A DNA stretch of 64,000 bases, taken from assembly GCF_000702305.1 (NCBI RefSeq), contig NZ_JNLC01000011.1:248001-312000 (forward strand). The letters are read 5' to 3'. The position numbers were made by a program, and so were the translations under genes. The DNA is from Allobosea sp. 117 (GTDB lineage: Bacteria; Pseudomonadota; Alphaproteobacteria; Rhizobiales; Xanthobacteraceae). Positions 47,508 to 55,581 of this stretch are shown piece by piece; the first letter of the stretch is position 1; each line of letters opens with the position of its first letter. The notes under the pieces are model-generated. The model was not told where the DNA came from. It did no database searches and saw only the letters and a program-made list of their open reading frames with translations.

Positions 47508-49522
47508 CCATCGACGCGTTGGAGGCCCGCCGGCCGCCGGCGAGCCGGAGCGCCGCTTCGGCGCTGCTCTGGCCGGCCGTGCTGGCGGCAACGGCGATCC
47601 TCAGCCTCGCGCCGGGCAGCTTCCTCCCCGACTGGGCGGTCAGGCTGCCCGCCGGCTGGAAGCTACCAATAGCCGGCTATATTTCCGTCTTCATGGCCTG
47701 GCTCGTCGATCAGGCGAGCTTCGGCCTGTTTACCTTCCGCGAGCTGACGCGCGGCGTCGCCTGGCTGCTCGACTGGCCGCTCGGCCTCGCCAAGGCGATG
47801 CTCGTCTCGGGCTTCGCGATCGGCCAGGGCTCGCAGGCGGTGCCGATCGCCCCGCCGCTGCCGTGGTACGCGGTGTTCATGCTCGGCGTGGCGCTGGGCT
47901 GGCGGCTCGGCGGGCGTCCGCTCGCTTTGCTCGTCGCCGGCGGGCTCGCCTATCTGCTCATCTTCGGCCAATGGGCGAGTGCGATGACGACGCTCGCCTC
48001 GGTGCTGGTGGCCGCGCCGCTGGGCGCCGCCGGCGGCCTGCTGCTCGGCATATTGTGCTATCGCTCGCCGCGCTTCGAGCGCGCGCTCTCGCCGCTGCTC
48101 GACCTCGCCCAGACCGTGCCGGTCTTCGCCTATCTGGTGCCGATCCTGTTCCTGTTCGGCTTCGGGCCGGTCTCGGCGATGATCGCCACAATCCTCTATG
48201 CGCTGCCGCCGATGGTGCGGGTCGCGGTCGTCGCCTTCCGCGCGGTGCCGGAGGAGATCGTCGTGCTCGGCCGCATGACCGGCTGCACGCGGCACCAGTT
48301 CACCTGGAAGATGCTGGTGCCAAGCGCCCGCGCCGGGCTGATGGTCGGCGTCAACCAGGTGATCATGCTCACGCTGAACATGGTCATCATCGCCTCGATG
48401 ATCGGCGCCGGCGGCCTCGGCTACGACGTGCTCACCGCGCTGCGCCGCCTCGACATCGGGCGCGGGCTGGAGGCGGGGCTCGCCATCACGGTGCTTGCCA
48501 TCCTGCTCGACCGGCTGGCGCAGGCGATGGCTCGGCAGAGCGAGCGCGGGCGGGTCCATCGCAAGGAGGGGGCGGGCCGGCTCACCGGGCGCCGCTTCTG
48601 GCTGCTGGTGCTCGCCCTTGCCGCGGCGCTCTGGGCGGCGGCCTTCCTGGCGCCCCCGCTCGCCGTCTTCCCGGCCGAGTGGCAGCTCTCCACCGCTTCC
48701 TATTGGGAGGCGATGGTGCGCTGGATCAACGTCAATTTCTTCGACGCGCTCGACGCCTTCAAGAGCTTCGTGCTGCTGAACCTGCTGGTGCCGGTGCGGC
48801 GCTTCATGCTCGGCCTGCCGTGGCTGTGGGTGGTCGTCGTGGTGATGCTGGCGGGCTGGCGGCTCGGCGGTCTGCGGCTCACCGTGCGGGTGGCGCTCGC
48901 GACGTTGTTCATCGCCCTCGTCGGACTGTGGGAGCCGGCGATGCTGACGCTCTATCTGTGCGGCGTCTCGGTGCTGGTCGCCGCCGCCATCGGCATCCCG
49001 ATCGGCATCGCCTGCGCCACCCACCGACGGCTGTGGAAGGTGGTCGAGATCGTCATCGACACGCTGCAGACGCTGCCCTCCTTCGTCTATCTCATCCCCA
49101 TCGTGATGCTGTTCCGGGTCGGCGACTTCACCGCGATGATCGCCATCGTGCTCTATGCGGTGGCGCCGGCGATCCGCTACACCGCCCATGGCGTGCAGGG
49201 CACGGCGCCGGAGCTGATCGAGGCCGGCATCGCCAATGGCTGCACGCGCGGGCAATTGCTCTCGCGCATCCGCCTGCCGCTCGCCGCGCCGCAGATCCTG
49301 CTCGGGCTGAACCAGACCATCATGCTGGCGCTGTCCATGCTGGTGATCACCGCGCTGGTCGGCACGCGCGATCTCGGCCAGGAGGTCTATATCGCGCTGA
49401 CCAAGGCCGATGTCGGGCGCGGCATCGTCGCCGGGCTGTGCGTCGCCGCCATCGCCATCATCGCCGACCGGCTGATCGGCGCCGGCGCGCAGCGTCTCAA
49501 GAACCGGCTGGGGCTGGCCTGA
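47504..49522 (+). CDS. Betaine-type ABC transporter permease with two fused transmembrane domains
   Basis: The 672-residue protein contains two complete binding-protein-dependent permease domains in tandem. The first has its EAA loop near VVAFRAVPEEIVVLGRMTGCTRHQFTWKMLVP. The second has it near GVQGTAPELIEAGIANGCTRGQLLSRIRLPLAAPQ, roughly 320 residues later. Each half also has LQTVP/LQTLP-type segments (DLAQTVPVFAYLVPI, DTLQTLPSFVYLIPI). ProW-type permeases are normally single-domain homodimers of about 280-350 residues, so this one polypeptide should supply both halves of the channel. It overlaps genes on both sides (ATGA with the ATPase, TGATG with the kinase). Confidence 0.9.
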   Translation: MTIDALEARRPPASRSAASALLWPAVLAATAILSLAPGSFLPDWAVRLPAGWKLPIAGYISVFMAWLVDQASFGLFTFRELTRGVAWLLDWPLGLAKAMLVSGFAIGQGSQAVPIAPPLPWYAVFMLGVALGWRLGGRPLALLVAGGLAYLLIFGQWASAMTTLASVLVAAPLGAAGGLLLGILCYRSPRFERALSPLLDLAQTVPVFAYLVPILFLFGFGPVSAMIATILYALPPMVRVAVVAFRAVPEEIVVLGRMTGCTRHQFTWKMLVPSARAGLMVGVNQVIMLTLNMVIIASMIGAGGLGYDVLTALRRLDIGRGLEAGLAITVLAILLDRLAQAMARQSERGRVHRKEGAGRLTGRRFWLLVLALAAALWAAAFLAPPLAVFPAEWQLSTASYWEAMVRWINVNFFDALDAFKSFVLLNLLVPVRRFMLGLPWLWVVVVVMLAGWRLGGLRLTVRVALATLFIALVGLWEPAMLTLYLCGVSVLVAAAIGIPIGIACATHRRLWKVVEIVIDTLQTLPSFVYLIPIVMLFRVGDFTAMIAIVLYAVAPAIRYTAHGVQGTAPELIEAGIANGCTRGQLLSRIRLPLAAPQILLGLNQTIMLALSMLVITALVGTRDLGQEVYIALTKADVGRGIVAGLCVAAIAIIADRLIGAGAQRLKNRLGLA

Positions 49523-50397
49523 TGGACGCGGTTTCGCGCATCCGCGCGCTCCCCCTGTGGGACGGGCCGGTCGAGCCGGTGCCGCTCACGGGCGGCATCA
49601 CCAACACCAATTTCGTGGTGAACGATGCCGGCCGGCGCTATGTCGTGCGGGTCGGCGAGGACATCCCCTATCACGGCATATTGCGTTCCGCCGAGCTGGC
49701 GGCGAGCCGCGCCGCCCATGCCGCCGGCGTCTCCCCGGCGGTGGTGCATGCCGAGCCGGGCCTGCTGGTGCTCGACCATATCGACGGGCGCACCTATGGC
49801 GAGGCCGATGTGCGCGCCGATCTCGACCGCGTGGTTGAGCTCGTCATCCGCACCCATCGCGGCATTCCCGAGCATCTGCGGGGCGCGGCGCCGATCTTCT
49901 GGGTGTTCCACGTGCTGCGCGACTACGCCCATCAGCTTCGCGCCGCTGATTTCCGCCTGAACGCCGAGCTGCCGCGCTATCTCGCACTCGCCGAGCGGCT
50001 GGAGAAGGCGGTCGGCCCGGTGGACATCGTGTTCGGCCACAATGATCTGTTGCCGGCAAACTTTATAGACGACGGCAGTCGTCTATGGCTGATCGACTGG
50101 GACTATGCCGGCTTCAACTCGCCGCTGTTCGACCTCGGCAACCTCGCCTCGAACAACGCGTTCAGCGAGGCCGAATCCGAGCGGCTTCTGGAGCTCTATT
50201 TCGACCGGCCGGTCGACGATGCTCTCCGGCTGCGGTTCCACGCCATGCTGGTCGCCTCGCTGCTGCGCGAGGCGATGTGGAGCATGGCGGCGGAAGTGAA
50301 TTCCACCCTCGATTTCGACTACCGCGCCTACACGGCCGAGAACCTCGCCCGCTTCGAGGCCGCCCTTGTCCGCTTCAACGAAATGGAATCCCGATGA
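49522..50397 (+). CDS. Choline/ethanolamine-kinase-like phosphotransferase, first
   Basis: The 291-residue protein has the protein-kinase-like APH/choline-kinase fold: PLTGGITNTNFVVNDAGRRYVVRVGED (nucleotide loop and ATP-site region), the catalytic HNDLLPANFI (Brenner-type motif with the catalytic Asp) and the metal-binding LWLIDWDYAGFNSPLFDLGNL. It should phosphorylate a small hydroxyl compound such as an amino alcohol; thiamine or a sugar are alternatives. It is locked between the permease (1-bp overlap) and the dehydrogenase (4-bp overlap), so it belongs to the same pathway. A second, diverged copy lies 3.7 kb downstream. Confidence 0.82.
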   Translation: MDAVSRIRALPLWDGPVEPVPLTGGITNTNFVVNDAGRRYVVRVGEDIPYHGILRSAELAASRAAHAAGVSPAVVHAEPGLLVLDHIDGRTYGEADVRADLDRVVELVIRTHRGIPEHLRGAAPIFWVFHVLRDYAHQLRAADFRLNAELPRYLALAERLEKAVGPVDIVFGHNDLLPANFIDDGSRLWLIDWDYAGFNSPLFDLGNLASNNAFSEAESERLLELYFDRPVDDALRLRFHAMLVASLLREAMWSMAAEVNSTLDFDYRAYTAENLARFEAALVRFNEMESR

Positions 50398-52844
50398 GCG
50401 CACCCGACCTCCCCTCCTCCGCGCGCGTCGTCATCATCGGCGGCGGCATCGTCGGCTGCTCCACCGCCTATCACCTCGGCAAGATGGGCTGGACCGACGT
50501 GATCCTGCTGGAGCGCAACCAGCTCACCTCGGGCTCGACCTGGCATGCGGCGGGTCTCGTCGGCCAGCTCCGCTCCAGCGCCAACATCACCCAGCTGCTC
50601 GGCGAATCGGTCGCCATCTACAAGCGGCTGGAGGAGGAGACCGGGCTTGCCACCGGCTGGAAGATGAATGGCGGGCTGCGGCTCGCCTGCAATGAGGACC
50701 GCTGGACCGAGGTGAAGCGGCAGGCCACCACCGCCAAGAGCTTCGGCCTCGATATGCAGTTGCTCACGCCCTCGGAGGCGCGCGAGCTGTGGCCGCTGAT
50801 GGAGGTCGACGACGTCGTCGGCGCCGCGTACCTCCCGACCGACGGGCAGGCCAACCCCTCCGACATCACGCAGGCCCTGGCCAGGGGCGCGCGCATGGCC
50901 GGGGTCACCATCGCCGAGCATGTCGGCGTCACCGCCATCGAGGTGGAGAACGGCAAGGTCGTCGCGGTGGTGACGGATCGCGGGCGGATCGCCTGCGAGC
51001 GCCTGGTGATCTGCGCCGGCATGTGGTCGCGCGCGGTGGGTAAGCTTGCCGGGGTCAACATCCCGCTGGTGCCGGTGCAGCACCAGTACATCGTCACCGA
51101 GCCGATCGCCGGCGTGCCGCGCGGCCTGCCGACGCTCCGCGATCCCGACCGCCTCACCTATTACAAGGAGGAGGTCGGCGGGCTGGTGGCCGGCGGCTAT
51201 GAGCCGAACCCGATCCCCTGGGCGGCGGGCGGCATTCCCGAGGGCTTCCATTTCTCGCTGCTCGACGAGAACTGGGACCATTTCGAGCCGATCCTGAAGC
51301 TGATGCTCGGCCGCGTGCCGGCGCTGGAGACGGCCGGCATCAAGCAGCTCATCAACGGCCCGGAGAGCTTCACGCCGGACGGCAATTTCATCCTCGGCGA
51401 GGCGCCGGAGGTGAAGGGCGTGTTCGTCGGCGCCGGCTTCAACGCCTTCGGCATCGCCTCGGGCGGCGGCGCCGGCATGGCGCTCGCCGAATGGGTGGCG
51501 CGGGGCGAGCCGCCCTACGACCTCTGGCCGGTCGACATCCGCCGCTTCGGCTCCAACCACCGCGACGAGAACTGGGTGCGCACCCGCACGCTGGAGGCCT
51601 ATGCCAAGCACTACACCATGGCCTGGCCGTCCGAAGAGCATTCCAGCGGCCGGCCGCTGCGCCGCTCGCCGCTCTATGACCGGCTGAAGGCGGCCGGCGC
51701 GGTGTTCGGCGAGAAGCTCGGCTGGGAGCGGGCCAACTGGTTCGCTTCGGCCGGCGAGGAGCCCCGCGACCGCTACTCCTTCGGCCGCCCCAACTGGTTC
51801 GCGGCGGTGGGTCGCGAGCATGAGGCCTGCCGCGAGCGGGTGGCGCTGTTCGACCAGTCCTCCTTCGCCAAGTTCATGCTGGTCGGGCGCGACGCCGAGA
51901 AGGCGCTGTCCTGGCTCTGCGCCAATGACGTGGCCAAACCGCCCGGCGCGCTCACCTACACGCAGTTGCTCAATGCGCGCGGCGGCATCGCGTGCGACCT
52001 CACCGTCGCGCGCCTCGCGACCGACCGCTACTACATCGTCACCGGCACCGGCTTCGCCACCCACGATTTCGACTGGATCGTGCGGAACATCCCTGCCGGG
52101 CTCGACGCGCATCTCACCGACGTCACCTCGGCCAATGCGGTGCTCAGCCTGTTCGGCCCGAAGGCGCGCGAGGTGCTCGCCGCCTGCACGGCGGACGACA
52201 TCTCCAATGACGGCTTCCCGTTCGGCACGGTGCGGACGATCGGCGTCGCCGGCGCGCCGGTGCTGGCGCTGCGCGTCACCTATGTCGGCGAGCTCGGCTG
52301 GGAGCTGCATGTGCCGTGCGACTATGCGGTGACGGTGTTCGAGGCGCTGATGAATGCCGGCACGCCGCATGGGCTGACGCTCGCCGGCTACCGCGCCATC
52401 GAGACGCTGCGGCTGGAGAAGGGCTACCGCGCCTGGGGCGGCGAGATCGGGCCGGACCATTCCCCGCTCGTCGCGGGCCTCGGCTGGGCAGTGAAGCTCA
52501 AATCCAACACGCCCTTCCTCGGCCGCGAGGCGCTGGTCGAGCAGCGCGCCAAGCCGCTGCCGCGTCTGCTCGCCGGCTTCACCGTGGACGATCCCGACAT
52601 CGTGCTGCTCGGCCGCGAAACCATCTATCGCGACGGCCGCCGCGCCGGCTGGCTCGCCAGCGGCGGCTGGGGCTACACGGTCGCCAGGAACATCGGCTAC
52701 GGCTATGTGCGCGATCCCGCCGGGGTCGATGCCGACTTTGTGCTGTCCGGCCAGTATGAGCTTGAGGTGGCGGGCGAACGGGTGCCGGCCACCGCGTTCC
52801 TCCAGCCGCTCCATGATCCGAAAATGCTGCGGGTGAAGGCATGA
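50394..52844 (+). CDS. Dimethylglycine/sarcosine-dehydrogenase-like FAD- and folate-dependent demethylase
   Basis: The 816-residue protein has the four-part layout of dimethylglycine dehydrogenases: an N-terminal DAO domain (VVIIGGGIVGCSTAYHLGKMGW), a middle FAO_M module, then GcvT and GcvT C-terminal domains (FDQSSFAKFMLVGRDAEKALSWL..., YRAIETLRLEKGYRAWGGEIGPDHSPL). His51 in STWHAAGL is the residue that covalently holds FAD in the family. The expected reaction is oxidative N-demethylation with transfer of formaldehyde to tetrahydrofolate. No signal peptide, so it acts in the cytoplasm. Overlaps both neighbours by four bases. Confidence 0.9.
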   Translation: MSAPDLPSSARVVIIGGGIVGCSTAYHLGKMGWTDVILLERNQLTSGSTWHAAGLVGQLRSSANITQLLGESVAIYKRLEEETGLATGWKMNGGLRLACNEDRWTEVKRQATTAKSFGLDMQLLTPSEARELWPLMEVDDVVGAAYLPTDGQANPSDITQALARGARMAGVTIAEHVGVTAIEVENGKVVAVVTDRGRIACERLVICAGMWSRAVGKLAGVNIPLVPVQHQYIVTEPIAGVPRGLPTLRDPDRLTYYKEEVGGLVAGGYEPNPIPWAAGGIPEGFHFSLLDENWDHFEPILKLMLGRVPALETAGIKQLINGPESFTPDGNFILGEAPEVKGVFVGAGFNAFGIASGGGAGMALAEWVARGEPPYDLWPVDIRRFGSNHRDENWVRTRTLEAYAKHYTMAWPSEEHSSGRPLRRSPLYDRLKAAGAVFGEKLGWERANWFASAGEEPRDRYSFGRPNWFAAVGREHEACRERVALFDQSSFAKFMLVGRDAEKALSWLCANDVAKPPGALTYTQLLNARGGIACDLTVARLATDRYYIVTGTGFATHDFDWIVRNIPAGLDAHLTDVTSANAVLSLFGPKAREVLAACTADDISNDGFPFGTVRTIGVAGAPVLALRVTYVGELGWELHVPCDYAVTVFEALMNAGTPHGLTLAGYRAIETLRLEKGYRAWGGEIGPDHSPLVAGLGWAVKLKSNTPFLGREALVEQRAKPLPRLLAGFTVDDPDIVLLGRETIYRDGRRAGWLASGGWGYTVARNIGYGYVRDPAGVDADFVLSGQYELEVAGERVPATAFLQPLHDPKMLRVKA

Positions 52845-54079
52845 GCGACGTGCACCACGATCAGGCGCGGATCGTCATCATCGGCGGCGGCGCGGTCGGC
52901 ACCGGCGTCGCGCTGCAGCTCGCCGAGGCCGGCTTCACCGACATATTGCTGCTGGAGCGCGAGGCCTCGCTTTGTGCCGTCACCAGCCCGCAGGCGGCTG
53001 GCCTCGTCGGGCAGGTGCGTTCCTCGCTGGAGCGCACGAAGCTCGCCATGTGGTCGGTCGCGACCTTCGCGCGGCTGGAGCGCGAAGGCGAGGTGAAGCC
53101 GAGCTGGCGGCAGACCGGCAGCCTGCGCCTCGCGCAGACGCAGGAGCGTGTGGCCGAGTTCCGCCGGATGATGGCGGTGGCCGAGGAGGCCGGGCTGGAG
53201 GTCGAGCTTCTCGACGCCCCCGCCGCCGCCCGCATGTGGCCGCATCTCGATTTCGAAGCGGCGAAGGCGATCCTCTGGTGCCCCAGCGACGGCTATCTGC
53301 AGCCGGCCGACCTCGTCGCCGCCTATCAGCATGAGGCGCGCAAGCGCGGCGTGCGCTTCCGCACCAGCTCCGGCGTGGCGGCGATCCGGCTGAAGGACGG
53401 GCGGGTCGCCGGGGTGACGACGCGCGACGGCATGGAGATCGCCTGCGAGATGGTGATCAACGCCGCCGGCGCGCATGGCTATCATGTCGGCCGTCTCGTC
53501 GGGCTCGATTTGCCGGTGATCCCGGTGCGGCACCACTACGTCATCACCACGCCGACCGACTGGATACGCCCCGACATGCCGGTGCTGCGCATGCCGGACG
53601 GCACGCTTTACGCGCGCGCCGACGTCAACGCGCTCCTGATCGGCGGCTGGGAGCCGGAGGCGATGTCGCTCGATCCGCGCAGCTACACGCTCAATGACCG
53701 GCTGCCGCCGATCGCCGAGGACTGGCCGGTGCTGGCCAATTTCATGGAGGAGTTCCGGCCCTTCGGCGGGCCGCTCTGCGACCAGCCGGTGCGCCATGTC
53801 TTCACCGGCTGGCCGACCTTCACGCCGGACGGGCGCTTCATCATCGGCGAGAGTTCGCAGGTGCCCGGCTTCGTCTGCGCCGCCGGCTGCAACGCGCATG
53901 GCGTGTCGGGCTCGGCGGGCATCGGCCGGCATGTGGTCGAGGCGCTGACCGAGGCGAACCCGTCGCCTTATGTGAAGAGCCTGTCGCCGGACCGCTTCAC
54001 GCAGGCGCCGTGGGACTTCGACGAGGCCCGCCGCCGCGCCCAGCACGTGCTGGAGACCTATTATCACATCGGCCACTAG
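52841..54079 (+). CDS. DAO-family FAD oxidoreductase lacking the covalent-flavin histidine
   Basis: The 412-residue protein is a stand-alone DAO domain: IVIIGGGAVGTGVALQLAEAGFTDILLLERE at the N-terminus and CAAGCNAHGVSGSAGIGRHVVEALTE at the C-terminus. It aligns without gaps to the start of the preceding dehydrogenase, but at residue 51 has Gln (TSPQAAGLVGQVR) where that protein has the FAD-binding His. It therefore probably binds FAD non-covalently. It may oxidise a second intermediate of the pathway or act as a partner subunit. ATGA overlap with the preceding gene indicates coupled translation. Confidence 0.83.
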   Translation: MSDVHHDQARIVIIGGGAVGTGVALQLAEAGFTDILLLEREASLCAVTSPQAAGLVGQVRSSLERTKLAMWSVATFARLEREGEVKPSWRQTGSLRLAQTQERVAEFRRMMAVAEEAGLEVELLDAPAAARMWPHLDFEAAKAILWCPSDGYLQPADLVAAYQHEARKRGVRFRTSSGVAAIRLKDGRVAGVTTRDGMEIACEMVINAAGAHGYHVGRLVGLDLPVIPVRHHYVITTPTDWIRPDMPVLRMPDGTLYARADVNALLIGGWEPEAMSLDPRSYTLNDRLPPIAEDWPVLANFMEEFRPFGGPLCDQPVRHVFTGWPTFTPDGRFIIGESSQVPGFVCAAGCNAHGVSGSAGIGRHVVEALTEANPSPYVKSLSPDRFTQAPWDFDEARRRAQHVLETYYHIGH

Positions 54080-54145
54080 TGAGGGCGCGACGCGGATGGA
54101 ATCATCAGGCTCCCTCAGCACGCCGCACTGGAAGACGGGCATGCC

Positions 54146-55072
54146 ATGAGCGAAGACGAAATCCGCCTCGCTTTGAAACGCATCCCGCTCTTTGCCGGCC
54201 GCAACCTCGGGGATGCGCGCTACCAGCGGCTCGGCGGCCTCACCAACCGCGTCTACCGCATCGGCTTCGAGGACGGCGAGGCCTATTGCCTGCGCCTGCC
54301 GGGGATCGGCACCGAGGACTATATCGACCGCAAGGTCGAGGCGACCAATGCCCGTGCCGCCGCCGCGGCCGGCGTCTCGCCGGAAGTGGTGCATGTCGAC
54401 CCGCCCACGGGCCTGCTGCTGACACGCTTCGTGCCGGGCGCGCGCACCATGTCGCCCGCCGGCTTCGCCGCCGATATCGGCGCGGTGCGGCGGGCGGGCG
54501 AGGCGCTGCGCCGGCTGCACGACAGCGGGCAGCGCTTCGATTTCCGCTTCGAGCTGTTCGCGATGATCGACGATTATCTCGGCGTGCTGGACCGGCTCGG
54601 CTCGGCGCTGCCGCCGGGCTATGGCGACGTGCTCACCGAGGCGCAAAGCGTGCGCGCCGCCCTTGGCGCGCATCCGCTGCCGCTCGCGCCCTGCCATTGC
54701 GATCCGCTCTGCGAGAACTTCCTCGACGACGGGGAGCGCATGTGGATCGTCGACTGGGAATATTCCGGCATGAACGATCCGATGTGGGATCTCGGCGACC
54801 TCTCCGTCGAGGGCGGGTTCGATGCCGCGCAGGACGAGGCGCTGCTCGCCGCCTATTTCGGCGGCGAGGCGAGCGCCTTCGATCGCGGCCGCATGGTGCT
54901 CTACAAGGCGATGTGCGACCTTCTCTGGACGCTGTGGGGGCTGATCCAGCACGCCAACGGCAATCCGGCCGACGATTTCTGGGCCTATGCGCTGAACCGC
55001 TTCGAGCGCTGCAAGCGGCTGATGGAAGACCCTTCCTTCGCCGCTCACCTCGCGGCGGTGCGCGCCGGCTGA
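54146..55072 (+). CDS. Choline-kinase-like phosphotransferase, second
   Basis: The 308-residue protein has the same fold as the one at 49522: QRLGGLTNRVYRIGFEDGEAYCLRLPG, catalytic HCDPLCENFLDDGERMWIVDWEYSGMNDPMWDLGDLS. The catalytic loop reads CHCDPLCEN rather than GHNDLLPAN, so the two copies are diverged, perhaps with different substrates or steps. It begins 66 bp after the FAD oxidoreductase and is last in the operon; its 3' end overlaps the convergent merR gene by 28 bp. Function beyond small-molecule kinase is not known. Confidence 0.8.
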   Translation: MSEDEIRLALKRIPLFAGRNLGDARYQRLGGLTNRVYRIGFEDGEAYCLRLPGIGTEDYIDRKVEATNARAAAAAGVSPEVVHVDPPTGLLLTRFVPGARTMSPAGFAADIGAVRRAGEALRRLHDSGQRFDFRFELFAMIDDYLGVLDRLGSALPPGYGDVLTEAQSVRAALGAHPLPLAPCHCDPLCENFLDDGERMWIVDWEYSGMNDPMWDLGDLSVEGGFDAAQDEALLAAYFGGEASAFDRGRMVLYKAMCDLLWTLWGLIQHANGNPADDFWAYALNRFERCKRLMEDPSFAAHLAAVRAG

Positions 55073-55512
55073 TCCGCCGCCTCGCCCGGCAGGTGATGAT
55101 GCTGGCACTCGCCGTGATCGGCGAGGATCTCGATCACCCGGCAGTCCGCCACATGGCCGTGCGAGCAGCCCTCGACCATGCGCTGCAGCTCGGCGCGCAA
55201 GGCGGTGAGGCTCGCGATGCGCTGCTCGACCTCCACCAGCCGGTCGCGGGCGATGGCGTCGGCGGCGGCGCAGGACTGGCCCGGCTCGTCCTGAAGCCGG
55301 AGCAGGGTGCGGATCGCCTCGATCTCGAAGCCCAGTTCGCGCGCGTGGCGGATGAAGGCGAGCCGCCGGATATCCTCCGCGCCATAGGTGCGGCGATTGC
55401 CCTCGGTGCGCGGCGGCGCCGGCAAGAGGCCGATCTCCTCATAATAGCGGATGGTCGGCACCTTCACGCCGCTCACCCGCGCCGCCTCGCCGATGCTGTG
55501 CTGACGTGCCAT
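55045..55512 (-). CDS. MerR-family metal-responsive regulator (ZntR/CadR-like)
   Basis: The 155-residue protein has an N-terminal MerR winged helix (SIGEAARVSGVKVPTIRYYEEIGLLPAPPRTEGNRRTY), a dimerisation helix and metal-site cysteines at 81 (QSCAAAD), 116 (GCSHGHVADC) and 124. These match the three-cysteine pattern of the Zn(II)/Cd(II)/Pb(II) sensors. A His-rich tail (ECQHHHLPG) is typical of CadR-like proteins. It is divergent from the zinc/cadmium ATPase gene, with a MerR-type promoter between them. Start at the ATG 55512. Confidence 0.9.
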   Translation of the reverse strand: MARQHSIGEAARVSGVKVPTIRYYEEIGLLPAPPRTEGNRRTYGAEDIRRLAFIRHARELGFEIEAIRTLLRLQDEPGQSCAAADAIARDRLVEVEQRIASLTALRAELQRMVEGCSHGHVADCRVIEILADHGECQHHHLPGEAADQPARTAAR

Positions 55513-55520
55513 TTTCCCGC

Positions 55521-55551
55521 TTGCTCCTCTAGTCGCTAGAGGATGTAGCGT
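55521..55551 (+). promoter_or_regulatory. MerR-type promoter/operator of the P-type ATPase gene
   Basis: A -35-like TTGCTC (55521-55526) and -10-like TAGCGT (55546-55551) are separated by 19 bp, the overlong spacing that MerR regulators untwist. The inverted repeat CCTCTAG-TCG-CTAGAGG (55526-55542) fills the spacer. The ATG of the ATPase lies 30 bp after the -10. Confidence 0.85.
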
Positions 55552-55581
55552 GCCATCCGTTTCGCGCAAGGACATTGGGAA

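Noticed and set aside
47663..49255. 530-codon His/Asp/Gln-rich frame antisense to the fused permease
   Set aside because: The striking composition is just the complement of hydrophobic codons of membrane helices.
54043..54056. CCAGCACGTGCTGG palindrome considered as a parS site
   Set aside because: Only the CACGTG core matches; the flanks differ from parS and it lies in ordinary coding sequence.
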